Source: Bradyrhizobium betae
GTDB taxonomy: Bacteria > Pseudomonadota > Alphaproteobacteria > Rhizobiales > Xanthobacteraceae
Reading direction: 5' to 3'
Assembly: GCF_004123905.1 (NCBI RefSeq)
Contig: NZ_MZXW01000047.1
Coordinates: 1 to 64,000 of the forward strand
Length of the DNA: 64,000 nucleotides
In this document: piece by piece, positions 33,963 through 43,072 of the stretch
Layout: every line of letters starts with the position of its first letter
How positions within the stretch are numbered: the first letter of the stretch is position 1
The notes under the pieces: model-generated
Told to the model about the DNA's origin: nothing
What the model saw: only the letters and a program-made list of their open reading frames with translations
Database searches by the model: none
Translations under genes and position numbers: made by a program

Positions 33963-34785
33963 GCTCCAGAACAGTATCGGCGGCGACGTGTTGACTGGCC
34001 TCGCGCAGGCCGGCGGGGCGATCGCGTTGTGCGCGGCCGTCGTCGCGCTATGTCGGTGGCAGTCCGTGCATGTGGAGCGCGAGGCGGTCGTCTCGATGGC
34101 GCGCGGCCTCGTGCAGATGGTTCTGGTCGGCCTGGTACTGGCCCTGCTGCTGCACGGTCGCCTGCTGATCGGCGGCCTCATCCTCTTCATGATGGCGATC
34201 GCCGCAGCGATCACCGCGGCCCAACGTCTCAAGGGAATGGCTGGTGCACTTCCGCTCTGTTTCTGGTCGATCGCCGCAGGTGCAGGCACCGTCATCGCGG
34301 TGATGCTCGCGACCGGCAGTCTTCAGCCGGATATTTCAATGCTCGTCCCGGTCGGCAGCATGATTATCGCCAACGCGATGAATGCGTGCGCACAGGCAAT
34401 CGAGCGCCTCCGAGCCGAGATCCTTGCCCATGTCGGCCAGATCGAGGCGGGCCTGTCGCTCGGCGCGGAGCCCGCCGTTATCGTTGCGCCTTATCTTCAG
34501 AATGCCGTGTATGCGAGCCTTCTGCCTCGCCTCGACATGATGAAATCCCTGGGACTGGTGTGGATCCCGGGGGTTATGGCCGGAATGGTGGTTTCGGGCG
34601 CCAGTCCGGTCTATGCGGGCATCTACCAATTCATCATCGTGGCAATGATCCTGGCCGCCTCCGGCATCACGGGCCTCGTTGCAACGGTTCTCATGCGCTC
34701 ACGCGCGTTTTCCGCCGCGGCCCAACTCACGATTCGGCCGGCGGAGACAATGGCCTCGAGCCGCCCGTCTGGGCAAGCACGCTGA
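33952..34785 (+). CDS. fetB: FetB/YbbM-type metal exporter permease
   Basis: The 277-residue polytopic permease has UPF0014/FetB signatures: MARGLVQMVLVGLVLALLLH, MMAIAAAITAAQRLKG, VGSMIIANAMNACAQAIERL, and LPRLDMMKSLGLVWIPGVMA followed by GMVVSGASPVYA. With FetA it forms an iron (or other metal) exporter. The start codon lies inside the FetA gene, indicating coupled translation. Confidence 0.9.
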   Translation: MLAELQNSIGGDVLTGLAQAGGAIALCAAVVALCRWQSVHVEREAVVSMARGLVQMVLVGLVLALLLHGRLLIGGLILFMMAIAAAITAAQRLKGMAGALPLCFWSIAAGAGTVIAVMLATGSLQPDISMLVPVGSMIIANAMNACAQAIERLRAEILAHVGQIEAGLSLGAEPAVIVAPYLQNAVYASLLPRLDMMKSLGLVWIPGVMAGMVVSGASPVYAGIYQFIIVAMILAASGITGLVATVLMRSRAFSAAAQLTIRPAETMASSRPSGQAR

Positions 34786-35217
34786 TTGAGTCATCTCCCG
34801 GCAGGTTCTTGCCGCACCCGAAAAGCCGTCCAAGCTGGCGATAGCATCGTGCAATTGCGAAAGGCTTCGGCTCTTTGAGAGCCCAGTTCTAGCTCAAGTG
34901 ATGATAATCCACGAGTTGAGACGATGATCCTCCTACCCCTCATGACCGCCGGGATCTGGTTCCAGAGATTGACAGCCTCACCGCTGCCGGCATTGGCGTT
35001 GAAACCACACCATGCGCGTGGCTCACGGGAAGGTCGATGCGGGCTTTGGCCAGCGGTGCAGCGGTTTGCGCCATCTCGCTGACGCGCGGGTGACAGAACC
35101 GTCGTGCGGGAGGCGCTCGGTAAGCGTGACGACTGCAATGCACGAGCAATACCCGCCTGACGGAGCGGATTTCCAGGCCGTCGATGACACCGGCCTACGA
35201 CGTTCGGAACAACCACC
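34786..35217. other. 432 bp with no supported gene
   Basis: No motif-bearing frame, strong hairpin or clear promoter is visible between fetB and the cytochrome gene. A minus-strand frame near 34940-35110 looks vaguely protein-like (LAKARIDLPVSHAHGVVSTP) but matches nothing I recognise. Confidence 0.45.
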
Positions 35218-35754
35218 ATGAACCTTGGCCCGTTGCCTGCGATATCGAAGAGCTCGCTGGCGCTTGGCCTGCTGTCAGCTTCCATCGTAATCCTGCTGAC
35301 AACCGCCTTTGTGCGCCTGCCCGGAGCTCATGCGGGCTCAGCAGGCGTCTCCGCTCAACCGGCGACGTATCTGCCGAGCATCAGCGACATGATGATCGGC
35401 ACGATACAGCCTAGACACGAGCGGATATGGCGTGCCGAACAGGCCGGCAACTGGAATTTGGCCGATTACGAGCTAGGCAATCTCCGCGGTGCCTTCGGCC
35501 GACTCGGACGCGCGCATCCAATGGAAGAGGGCACCCCGTTCCCCGACATGATCGAGTCAGTTATCCAAAAGCCGCTCGGGGACCTGAAGGATGCGATCGA
35601 TCGGAGGGACGACGCCGATTTCGGCAAAGCCTATGACGAGCTCAGCGACGCCTGCAACTCCTGTCACCAGGCGTTGAACCACGGCACGATCGTGATTGGC
35701 CGCCCGGCCGGCCCATCCCAAACAGACCTGATTTTCGACAAAGCTGGACGGTAG
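35218..35754 (+). CDS. exported cytochrome c'-like protein
   Basis: The 178-residue protein has an N-terminal hydrophobic signal or anchor (LALGLLSASIVILLTTAFVR). The four-helix-bundle region carries a C-terminal heme site CNSCH (146-150) within YDELSDACNSCHQAL, the position typical of cytochrome c' relatives. The helix phrase QPRHERIWRAEQAGNWNLAD is also typical of such periplasmic proteins. It could bind NO or take part in electron transfer. The ribosome site is weak. It is convergent with the two-component system genes. Confidence 0.72.
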   Translation: MNLGPLPAISKSSLALGLLSASIVILLTTAFVRLPGAHAGSAGVSAQPATYLPSISDMMIGTIQPRHERIWRAEQAGNWNLADYELGNLRGAFGRLGRAHPMEEGTPFPDMIESVIQKPLGDLKDAIDRRDDADFGKAYDELSDACNSCHQALNHGTIVIGRPAGPSQTDLIFDKAGR

Positions 35755-35778
35755 CGACGCATCTGCCCGGAGCTTCAA

Positions 35779-37194
35779 TCATATCTGCGACGAGTTTGGT
35801 CCATTTGCCTTGTCCAGACAGACGATCTCGATCCGCCCTCCCGAGCCGGGATGGATGATCAGCCGGAAGCCATGCAGCTTGGTGATGGCCGCCACCAGGC
35901 TAAGTCCGAGCCCGACACCCGGCGTGTTGCGCATCTTGTCGGAGCGGTAGAACCGCCGCAGCACGGCTTCACGCTCCTGTGCGCCGATACCCGGCCCGGT
36001 ATCGCTCACGCGCACGATGCTTTCCCTGTCCCCACGCATTAGATCCAGGCCGACCTTTCCGCCCGCCGGCGTGAACTTGATGGCGTTGTCGACGAGATTC
36101 GCCACCGCCTCGAAGAGCAGATCCCGGTCACCCCAAACGTGCAGCTTGCGGTCGATATCCACGCCAAGCTTGATGCTCTTGTCCTCGGCGATCGGCTCGT
36201 AGATGTCACATACCTCTCGCAAGATTTCATGCAGCGCAACATTGCCGAACCCGGCCGAACGCCGGCTGTTCTCGATCTCCGTCAGTCGCAGAAGAGCGGT
36301 GATGATCGCGAGCGACTGATCAATGCCTCCGATCGCCTTGTCCGTGACGCTCTGAAGCTGCTCCAAGGTGGTTGCATGTGTACGCCCGCGCTCCAGGGAC
36401 AATCGGGCGCGGGTCAACGGGGTTCGTAGGTCGTGCGCAATATCGTTGCCGACGCCGGCGAGCGCATTGATCATTGTCTCCATTTCATCGAGCATGCTGT
36501 TCACAATCACAGCCAGTCTGGAGAACGGATCATTGACGTTACGATGCGGAAGGCGCTCGCGGAGGTCGCCGGCGATGATGCGCTGAACCCGCTGATTGAC
36601 CTCCTCCACCCGCCGTTGCGCGCGCACGCTCAGCCAGGCTCCGGCCAGTAAGCAAAGGCAGAGTGCCGGCAAGAGCCCGAGCGCGAGGGCTTGCCCCACG
36701 ACGCTCGATATCTCGTGGGTCTCGTCGACGTTCCGCCCCAACACGAGGACATCACCGTTTTCAAGACGCCGGCCTATCGCCCGGATCAGTGGATCGCCAC
36801 CTGGCGGTTGGCCGACCGGCGCTACCCTCGCGGCCTGTGCCGCTCCACCGACGGTGAAGTCCCGCGGCAGCTCTTTGAGGTTGCCGGCGAGCCGATTGCC
36901 GGCAGCATCGAACAATCCCGCATACTGAACGCCCCGGGAATCCTGGCCAAGGTGGTCCGAGATTGCATCGGCGCGGCGGTCCCGCGGCAGGCCTGCCAGG
37001 AAATCAAGCTGTTGAGCGATCATGCGATCGGATCGCGCAATCAGGTAGCCGTCGATCTTCCAGTAGATGAAGCCGAACAGCACGATCATGAGCAGGGCGA
37101 AGACAGCGGCCACCGCCGAGGCCCAGCGGAAGGTGTTCGAGCGTATGAATTGGAGCTGGCGCATCGATCCCGCCGGTTGATGTTCGTACCTCAT
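35779..37194 (-). CDS. membrane sensor histidine kinase
   Basis: The 471-residue kinase has transmembrane helices at about 24-46 and 167-189 enclosing a 120-residue periplasmic sensor, and a HAMP at about 190-243. HisKA has His254 in NDIAHDLRTPLTRARLSL, the N box is NLVDNAIKFTP, G1 DTGPGIG, G2 GVGLGLSLV. ATG 37194 was chosen; TTG 37209 and ATG 37164 are possible. It lies directly downstream of its response regulator (30 bp). The ligand is unknown; metal or envelope stress is plausible beside FetAB and RND genes. Confidence 0.92.
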   Translation of the reverse strand: MRYEHQPAGSMRQLQFIRSNTFRWASAVAAVFALLMIVLFGFIYWKIDGYLIARSDRMIAQQLDFLAGLPRDRRADAISDHLGQDSRGVQYAGLFDAAGNRLAGNLKELPRDFTVGGAAQAARVAPVGQPPGGDPLIRAIGRRLENGDVLVLGRNVDETHEISSVVGQALALGLLPALCLCLLAGAWLSVRAQRRVEEVNQRVQRIIAGDLRERLPHRNVNDPFSRLAVIVNSMLDEMETMINALAGVGNDIAHDLRTPLTRARLSLERGRTHATTLEQLQSVTDKAIGGIDQSLAIITALLRLTEIENSRRSAGFGNVALHEILREVCDIYEPIAEDKSIKLGVDIDRKLHVWGDRDLLFEAVANLVDNAIKFTPAGGKVGLDLMRGDRESIVRVSDTGPGIGAQEREAVLRRFYRSDKMRNTPGVGLGLSLVAAITKLHGFRLIIHPGSGGRIEIVCLDKANGPNSSQI

Positions 37195-37224
37195 TCGATC
37201 GCCAGGCAACCGCGCTGGCAGCGC

Positions 37225-37905
37225 CTATTGCTGCGGTCGCAGAATAAACCCGGAGCCCCGGACGTTGTGAATCAACTGGGGTTCCCCAGCGCCGTCGACC
37301 TTGTGCCGCAGCCGGCCCATATGCACATCGACCAGATTGGTCGTGGCGGGGACGAACTTGTAGTTCCAGACCTCTTCCAGCAACATCGCACGGGTCAGCA
37401 ACTGATCACTTCGCCGCATCATGTATTCGAGCAGGCGGAATTCGCGTGGCAACAAATCGATCTTCCGCTCGCCGCGCCACGCGGTACGTTCGATGAGATC
37501 GAGTTCAAGAGGACCGACCCGCAACGTCGTCCCGCGGCTCTCCGTGGGACGACGAAGCAGGGCTTCTATTCTTGCTATGAGCTCCACGACTGCGAAGGGC
37601 TTCGTCAGGTAATCGTCTCCGCCGCTTCGCAAACCCCGCACCCGATCGTCGACGGCGCCGAGTGCGCTCAGCACCAGGACCGGAGTGCTAACCTGCTCCT
37701 TGCGTAGCGCCTCGATGATTGTAAGTCCGTCCATGCCGGGCAGCATGCGATCGACGATCAGGACATCGGGATGCAGCGCCCGGGCTTTGTCGAGGCCTTC
37801 GATTCCGTTTGACGCCCACTCGACCTCAAACCCAAGCTCGCTCAGCTCGGCCACGATCTCCTCGGCCGTTCCGGCGTCGTCCTCGATCAATAGAACCTTC
37901 ATCAT
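37225..37905 (-). CDS. OmpR-family response regulator
   Basis: The 226-residue regulator has a receiver domain with acidic pocket EDD (8-10), phospho-acceptor Asp52 in LIVDRMLPGMDG and Lys102 in YLTKPF. The C-terminal winged helix spans about 130-226 (LPREFRLLEYMMRRSDQLLT, VDVHMGRLRHKVD, IHNVRGSGFIL). ATG 37905 or the next codon follows GAGATCGAGCTG; the frame open to 37995 lacks a site. It forms a pair with the downstream kinase. Confidence 0.93.
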   Translation of the reverse strand: MMKVLLIEDDAGTAEEIVAELSELGFEVEWASNGIEGLDKARALHPDVLIVDRMLPGMDGLTIIEALRKEQVSTPVLVLSALGAVDDRVRGLRSGGDDYLTKPFAVVELIARIEALLRRPTESRGTTLRVGPLELDLIERTAWRGERKIDLLPREFRLLEYMMRRSDQLLTRAMLLEEVWNYKFVPATTNLVDVHMGRLRHKVDGAGEPQLIHNVRGSGFILRPQQ

Positions 37906-38297
37906 CAGCTCGATCTCAAGTGTGCCAAAGTGCCCGGCCGGCCGGCCGGAAATCATATGCTCGCTCGTTGGCAAAGTCATAGGCACCGTCCACATAGCCG
38001 ACCGGGAATGGGCCGGACCGCGCTACCCAACGACTTGGCTTAGCGCCGCCCGCTTCGGACTAGCATGCCGCCTTTGGCAAAGCGCGGCAGGGCCCTCGAG
38101 GAAAGACATAAACTCTCCGCCAAGGCGGCGCCATTAAATAGCAATTTAACGGGCTTAGCGGATTGGGGACCAGCCAGCGCATGGTCGCCCCGCCGCGGCT
38201 TCGCCGCCCCATTTCGCGCAACATTGAAATCGATTTTAGACGACATCCTCGGGCCGGCTGCTTACCTTCTGGTGCCCGATCAAGAAAGCGAGCCGCC
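37906..38297. other. 392 bp divergent spacer
   Basis: This region should contain the promoters of the two-component operon (minus) and the dehydrogenase gene (plus). An AT-rich patch (attaaatagcaatttaac, 38132-38149) stands out, but no operator could be defined. Confidence 0.4.
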
Positions 38298-39230
38298 ATG
38301 CTGGATGACATCGACGAACGGAACACGAATGGCAATCCGCAGGTTGATTCGCGGATGTCCTCCAAAATTGGATTTATCGGGCTCGGCCTGATGGGTACCG
38401 CCATGGCGGCCAATCTCGCGGCCGACGGTCGCAAGGTATCGGCCTACGTACGCCGGCCGGAACGCATCAACGACCTCCGGGCGCTCGGCGTTTCGGCCAC
38501 AACTCATCGGCCGGACTTGTTCGACAGCGACATCATCATCACCATGTTGCCCGATGACGCTGCCGTGCGAGATACCTTCTTTGGATCATTCGGGATCGCG
38601 GAGTCGCTACGGCCCGGCACGATCCATCTGTCAATGAGCACCATCAGCACTGGGGCCTCGGCCGCGCTGCTGCTCGAGCACGAGCGTCGCGGTCAAGGCT
38701 ACGTTGCAGCCCCCGTTTTCGGCAACCCCGACGCCGCCAGAGCGCGCCAACTGGCCGTCATCGTGGCAGGCAAGCCGGAGTCCTGTGAACATTGCCGGTC
38801 GTTGACGGATTCGCTGGGGAAGACTTTCGTCATCGGGACGGATCCCGCACAGGCCAATCTGCTCAAGTTGCTCGGCAACATGATGACGGCGACAGCTCTC
38901 GAGGTCCTCGGCGAAATCGTGACTGTTCTGCGCAAGCGCGGACAGGACCCTCAGCAATTCGTGGATATCATGACGGGCACAATGTTCGACAGTCGCGTCC
39001 ACAAGAACTACGGCAGCCGGCTCATTGCCGGCAGCTATAAGCCGGGACTGACGATGCCGCTGGCGCTCAAGGACGTCCGCTTGGCGCTGGCCGAGGCGGA
39101 GCTGGCCGGCGCTCCTATGCCGTCGGTGGGTGTCGTTCGCGACCGCCTGATCACGGGAATCGCGCGTGGCCACGGTGGACTCGACTGGACGGCGCTCGGA
39201 ATGGTGGCTTCGGAGGAAGCCGGACTTTAG
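38298..39230 (+). CDS. NAD(P)-dependent beta-hydroxyacid dehydrogenase
   Basis: The 310-residue protein belongs to the 3-hydroxyisobutyrate/tartronate semialdehyde reductase family. It has a Rossmann motif (IGFIGLGLMGTAMAANLAAD), HLSMSTISTGASAALL in place of the usual D.ST.SP, and catalytic Lys in LLKLLGNMMTATALEVLGEI. Start is uncertain: ATG 38298 or ATG 38355, which begins MSSKIGFIG and fits the family length (291). It would reduce or oxidise a short hydroxyacid or semialdehyde with NAD(P). It stands alone. Confidence 0.87.
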   Translation: MLDDIDERNTNGNPQVDSRMSSKIGFIGLGLMGTAMAANLAADGRKVSAYVRRPERINDLRALGVSATTHRPDLFDSDIIITMLPDDAAVRDTFFGSFGIAESLRPGTIHLSMSTISTGASAALLLEHERRGQGYVAAPVFGNPDAARARQLAVIVAGKPESCEHCRSLTDSLGKTFVIGTDPAQANLLKLLGNMMTATALEVLGEIVTVLRKRGQDPQQFVDIMTGTMFDSRVHKNYGSRLIAGSYKPGLTMPLALKDVRLALAEAELAGAPMPSVGVVRDRLITGIARGHGGLDWTALGMVASEEAGL

Positions 39231-39599
39231 ACCCGTCGGTCGTGCAACGTGGTCGGACCGACTCAACGCGCCGGGGCCTCAACGGAGCGACGCACGGAGA
39301 TCTTTCTGCTCACTTTGCGAGCTGCGATCGAGAAATGGTTTGCGCAGTCACCTGGTGTCTTCAATCACGAACCTGCTGAGCCTTGAAACTAACATTCGGA
39401 CCCGCGATTGAGCGCGCACGCGTTAGAAACGTGTCGCAACGGCGCGCACGCATGCCGATTGCTGTCCCGCACGCCCCTGACTCACGCTCCATTGAAGTCG
39501 CGTGAACATTTCGTGCGTTTGGCTGATCCGCGATCCACCGCATCTGCTCAGACGGGCCACTCCTCGACTTGGCCCGCTGTTTTTCAACGGAGAAGCTCA
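39231..39599. other. 369 bp with no supported gene
   Basis: The stretch leads into the small exported gene at 39600 and should hold its promoter. No coding signal, repeat or hairpin was seen. Confidence 0.45.
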
Positions 39600-39845
39600 A
39601 TGACGAATCTCAAACTGCTCTCGACTGGATTGATCGCGGTGGCAATGCTCGCAACACCGGCCATGGCTCGCGAAAGCGGCGTCGCCTCCCGGCGCGCCGC
39701 CATGGAAGCCAATGCCGCCGCGCCGGAAGCGCCATTCTATTCGGGTGACCGTGCTTGCGTTCCGGCGCCGCGCGTCGGCGCATTTGCAACGGCGCCGTGG
39801 ACCGGCAACAACGTTCCCTGCGAACCGGGCACGGGCGCGTTCTGA
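39600..39845 (+). CDS. small exported protein, paralogue of the 14317 gene
   Basis: The 81-residue product begins MTNLKLLSTGLIAVAMLATP with cleavage near AMA-RE. The mature part has two Cys (DRACVPAP, NVPCEPG) and GAFATAPWTGNNVP. It resembles the 14317-14538 product in signal peptide and general plan. GGAGAAGC lies eight bases before ATG 39600. A strong intrinsic terminator follows at 39925, so it is a monocistronic unit. Function unknown. Confidence 0.68.
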   Translation: MTNLKLLSTGLIAVAMLATPAMARESGVASRRAAMEANAAAPEAPFYSGDRACVPAPRVGAFATAPWTGNNVPCEPGTGAF

Positions 39846-39924
39846 TCTGGGTAATGCGGTTCGGCTTGTTCGACTGTTCTTCTTGCGCCTCGGCGCTTGT
39901 GACTCCGTCGACCAGCGCACAGAC

Positions 39925-39958
39925 AAAAACGGGCTGGATTCTCTTCCAGCCCGTTTTT
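39925..39958 (+). terminator. intrinsic terminator after the small exported gene
   Basis: The arms aaaaacgggctgga (39925-39938) and tccagcccgttttt (39945-39958) pair perfectly across loop ttctct. The 3' arm ends in five T residues, a classical Rho-independent terminator. Confidence 0.88.
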
Positions 39959-40180
39959 CTGTTGATCCTTCTCTACGGCAGTAAGCAACAACTGAGCGTC
40001 TCTATGGTCTCGGAACTTCTCAAATTGCCGAGAGCAGACACTGCTCCGGACCTTGTGATGGCAATTTGAATGGCGACGCTGGCGAGCATTCCTACTCTAT
40101 CAAGCATCACGAAAGCCTGGCCCCACAGCCACGTACGGATGCCGCGCCAGCCGATGAAATCAAATACAAGGAGTGTTCTG

Positions 40181-40648
40181 ATGAAACGAATGATGATGAT
40201 CCTAGCCACGGCCGCGCTTGCGTCCGCATTGGCTGTCGGCGCAGCGGACGCACGGGGCGGCGGCGGAGGCGGAGGCGGAGGTGGCGGCGGTCACGGCGGC
40301 GGTTTCGGCGGTGGCGGTCACGGTGGAGGTTTTGGCGGTGGCGGACACATGGGCGGCTTCGGAGGAGGCGCGCACATGGGCGGTATCGGAGGCGGTGCCC
40401 ACGTGGGCGGCCTCGGCGGAGGCGTTCATGTCGGCGGCATGGCAATGCGTGGCGACATGGGTCCGAGCGGTCGTGGTCATCTCGGCCTTGCCGAGCATTC
40501 CCTTGCGCATGGCACAGGTATCCATGACCACGCCATGAATCACTACGGCAGATACCGCCCAGGGTACGGGTACTATGGCGGCGGCTCCGACTGCTACGAT
40601 TGGTACGTCTTGCATCCTGATCAGCCGTTGCCGCTCAGCTGCAGCTAA
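40181..40648 (+). CDS. exported Gly/His-rich repeat protein
   Basis: The 155-residue product has a signal peptide (MKRMMMILATAALASALAVG, cleaved near ADA-RG), a twelve-Gly run, and then about six 8-residue repeats of the type HGGGFGGG, HMGGFGGG, AHMGGIGG, HVGGLGGG. The C-terminal third is His/Tyr-rich (HGTGIHDHAMNHYGRYRPGY) and ends with two Cys. AAGGAG precedes ATG 40181. Such proteins may be structural or metal-binding in the envelope; no function is known. Confidence 0.72.
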   Translation: MKRMMMILATAALASALAVGAADARGGGGGGGGGGGGHGGGFGGGGHGGGFGGGGHMGGFGGGAHMGGIGGGAHVGGLGGGVHVGGMAMRGDMGPSGRGHLGLAEHSLAHGTGIHDHAMNHYGRYRPGYGYYGGGSDCYDWYVLHPDQPLPLSCS

Positions 40649-40670
40649 TGCACCTGCAGCTCCTTGCCTT

Positions 40671-40701
40671 CGGTCTGGATCCGCTCGCGTCATCCAGACC
40701 G
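40671..40701 (+). terminator. probable hairpin terminator after the Gly/His-rich gene
   Basis: The arms cggtctggat (40671-40680) and atccagaccg (40692-40701) pair perfectly around an 11-nt loop, 23 bp past the stop. A weaker 8-bp hairpin (40637-40644 with 40654-40661) spans the stop codon. There is no T-run. Confidence 0.5.
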
Positions 40702-40947
40702 ATGGCGGCCCCGATCGAGGGCGTCAATTCATAGTGACGACTCTGAAGTCCAATTCAATGGCGAGCCATCGCCAGTGGCAATACCTCGGACTTGTCAAGT
40801 TCGCCCACTCAATGCCGCCGGTCTGCAATTGCGGCCGCGAGTTTCAGAGACAGCCAGCGTCCGATCAGAGCACCGAGACTGGTTCGCGCGATCATCCCCC
40901 GCGCGCCGTCTGATGCAATCAGGCGCAGACCACAAAGGAGTAAACAA

Positions 40948-41964
40948 ATGAAGGTCGTTCCGAACATGAACATGGAATGCATCGACATTCCCGGCACTTC
41001 CATCCGCGTATCGCGCATAGCGCTCGGCACCTGGGCGATCGGTGGCTGGATGTGGGGCGGAACCGACGAAAGCGATGCAATCAAGACAATTCAGGAAGCG
41101 CTCGATCGCGGAATCACTCTCATCGATACTGCGCCGGTCTACGGATTCGGCCGCTCGGAAGAAATCGTCGGAAAAGCCCTTGCCGACGGTCGCCGCCGGA
41201 ACGCCGTCATCGCCACAAAGGTCGGGCTCGACTGGAGAAACGGCCAGCCGTTCCGTAACGCGCGCAAGGCCCGAATCATCGAGGAAGCCGAGAGTTCTTT
41301 GCGGCGGCTTCGGACGGATGTCATCGATCTCTATCAGGTGCACTGGCCCGATTCCCTGACGCCGATCGCCGAGACTGCCGAGGCCGTCCGCGCGCTGCAC
41401 CGCGCCGGCAAGATTCGCGCAGTCGGCGTCAGCAATTTCAGCCCGGCACAGATGGATGAATTCCGCAAGGTCGCGCCACTTCACACGGCTCAACCGCCCT
41501 ACAATCTGTTCGAACGCGAAATCGAGCAGGACGTGCTCCCCTATTGCCACGAGAAGAAGGTCGCGCTGCTCGCCTACGGCTCGCTGTGCCGAGGCCTGCT
41601 GTCCGGCAGCATGTCCACGTCGAGCCGTTTCACCGGCGACGACCTGCGAAAGAGCGACCCCAAATTTCGATCGCCACGTTTTCAGCAATATCTCCATGCG
41701 GTGGAGCGACTCGACCGCCTCGCACGGGAGCGCTTCAACAGGAGCGTGATCCATCTGGCGGTACGCTGGGTACTGGATCGCGGCGAGTTGAACATTGCGT
41801 TGTGGGGTGCGCGGCGCGCGGAGCAACTCTCGCCGATCACCGACGCTCTCGGCTGGCGAATCGATGAGGCCGCCATGACCGAGATCGACCGAATTCTTCG
41901 GGAGACAATCAGCGATCCGATAGGCCCCGAATTCATGGCGCCCCCGGATCGGGAGGCGGCATGA
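40948..41964 (+). CDS. aldo/keto reductase
   Basis: The 338-residue TIM-barrel AKR starts at ATG 40948 after AAAGGAG. Family motifs are IALGTWAIGGWMWGGTDESD, DTAPVYGFGRSEEIVGKALA (catalytic Tyr), VIATKVGLDW (Lys), YQVHWPDSLTP (His) and RAVGVSNFSPAQMDEF. The NAD(P)H site follows near the C-terminus (WGARRAEQL). It reduces aldehydes or ketones in the cytoplasm. It overlaps the cupin gene by 4 bp and leads into paoABC, so aldehyde handling is the likely theme. Confidence 0.92.
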   Translation: MKVVPNMNMECIDIPGTSIRVSRIALGTWAIGGWMWGGTDESDAIKTIQEALDRGITLIDTAPVYGFGRSEEIVGKALADGRRRNAVIATKVGLDWRNGQPFRNARKARIIEEAESSLRRLRTDVIDLYQVHWPDSLTPIAETAEAVRALHRAGKIRAVGVSNFSPAQMDEFRKVAPLHTAQPPYNLFEREIEQDVLPYCHEKKVALLAYGSLCRGLLSGSMSTSSRFTGDDLRKSDPKFRSPRFQQYLHAVERLDRLARERFNRSVIHLAVRWVLDRGELNIALWGARRAEQLSPITDALGWRIDEAAMTEIDRILRETISDPIGPEFMAPPDREAA

Positions 41965-42368
41965 TGGACACACGATCCGCGATCCAAATCGTGAGCCGCG
42001 ACCGGTTCGACACGACGACCGCTCAAACATCGGGCTCCCATCGTTTTGCCGCGATCGGGCCGTCGCTGGGCATCACTTCGGCAATCTGGGGTGGCCTCTT
42101 CGAAGTGGAGCCGGGCGCACGAACCGGAATCCACCACCACGGCGAACAGGACACGATCGCGTTCGTCCTGTCAGGCCGTTGCGAAGTGCGATGGGGCGGC
42201 AAGGGCGAGTTCTCCTCACGGGCCAAGGCCGGCGACTTCATTCACGTTCCTGCGTTTCTCCCGCATATGGAGATCAATCCATCCCGCGTCCTGCCTTTCC
42301 GATGGGTCGTGGTGCGCAGCACGCCTGTACCCATCGTTGTCAATCTACCGGACACGTTCTGGTCTTGA
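41961..42368 (+). CDS. cupin-fold protein
   Basis: The 135-residue single cupin has motif 1 GARTGIHHHGEQDTIAFVLS with three His and a Glu-like position, then GRCEVRWG and motif 2 AGDFIHVPAFLPHMEIN. It could be a small metal-dependent enzyme or sensor. Its ATG overlaps the AKR stop (ATGA), and the PaoA gene starts 53 bp later, so it belongs to the aldehyde cluster. Activity is unknown. Confidence 0.85.
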   Translation: MMDTRSAIQIVSRDRFDTTTAQTSGSHRFAAIGPSLGITSAIWGGLFEVEPGARTGIHHHGEQDTIAFVLSGRCEVRWGGKGEFSSRAKAGDFIHVPAFLPHMEINPSRVLPFRWVVVRSTPVPIVVNLPDTFWS

Positions 42369-42421
42369 GCGATGTGACCTTGCCCAGCATCTTTGATCTG
42401 CCCTGCAAATACGGAACAGAC

Positions 42422-43072
42422 ATGGAAAATACACTATCCATCTTTCCAACCATGGAGGTCACGCGCCGTACGGTCATCGAGACCGGCACCACCGCGCTCC
42501 TCCTGAGTAGCCTTCCACGTGGCGCGCTTGCCGCCGAGACCGAGCAGGCGGAACCGTCCGACATATCCATCGAACTGCGGGTGAACGGCCATCTGCACCA
42601 TCTTACGCTCGATCCCCGTACAACCCTGCTGGACGCCCTCCGCGAACACCTGGCGCTCACCGGCTCGAAGAAGGGATGCGATCACGGCCAGTGTGGTGCC
42701 TGCACCGTTCTGGTCGAAGGACGACGCATCAATTCATGCCTCACACTGGCTGTCATGCACGATGGCCAGTCGATCACCACCATCGAGGGGCTCGCTTTCG
42801 GCCAAGACTTGCATCCCATGCAGGCGGCGTTCGTCGAGCATGACGGGTTTCAATGCGGTTACTGCACCTCGGGCCAGATCTGCTCCGGCGTGGGCATGCT
42901 GGCCGAGCGCCGCCAAGGCATGCCGAGCTATGTCACTGCCGATCTCACGCAGCCGCTGGCGGAGATGAGTGACAATGAAATTCGTGAGCGGATGAGCGGT
43001 AATATCTGCCGCTGTGCGGCCTACCCGAACATTGTCGCAGCGATCAAGCAGGCAATGGGAGAACAGACATGA
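42422..43072 (+). CDS. paoA: PaoA-type [2Fe-2S] subunit of aldehyde oxidoreductase
   Basis: The 216-residue subunit has a Tat signal (EVTRRTVIETGTTALLLSSL). The plant-type [2Fe-2S] site has Cys86, 91, 94 and 106 (KGCDHGQCGACTVLVEG) and the second cluster Cys145, 148, 196 and 198 (CGYCTSGQ, NICRC). A Tat signal on the small subunit is the hallmark of the periplasmic PaoABC enzyme. ATG 42422 or 42452 may be the start. Overlap with paoB at 43069-43072 shows an operon. Confidence 0.9.
   Translation: MENTLSIFPTMEVTRRTVIETGTTALLLSSLPRGALAAETEQAEPSDISIELRVNGHLHHLTLDPRTTLLDALREHLALTGSKKGCDHGQCGACTVLVEGRRINSCLTLAVMHDGQSITTIEGLAFGQDLHPMQAAFVEHDGFQCGYCTSGQICSGVGMLAERRQGMPSYVTADLTQPLAEMSDNEIRERMSGNICRCAAYPNIVAAIKQAMGEQT

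Noticed and set aside
40256..40440. Regular repeats that might suggest a CRISPR or minisatellite
   Set aside because: The repeats are Gly/His codons inside an open frame with signal peptide; there are no spacers of constant length.
40795..42030. Minus-strand open frame of 411 codons
   Set aside because: It lies fully opposite the aldo/keto reductase gene, with no motifs or ribosome site.
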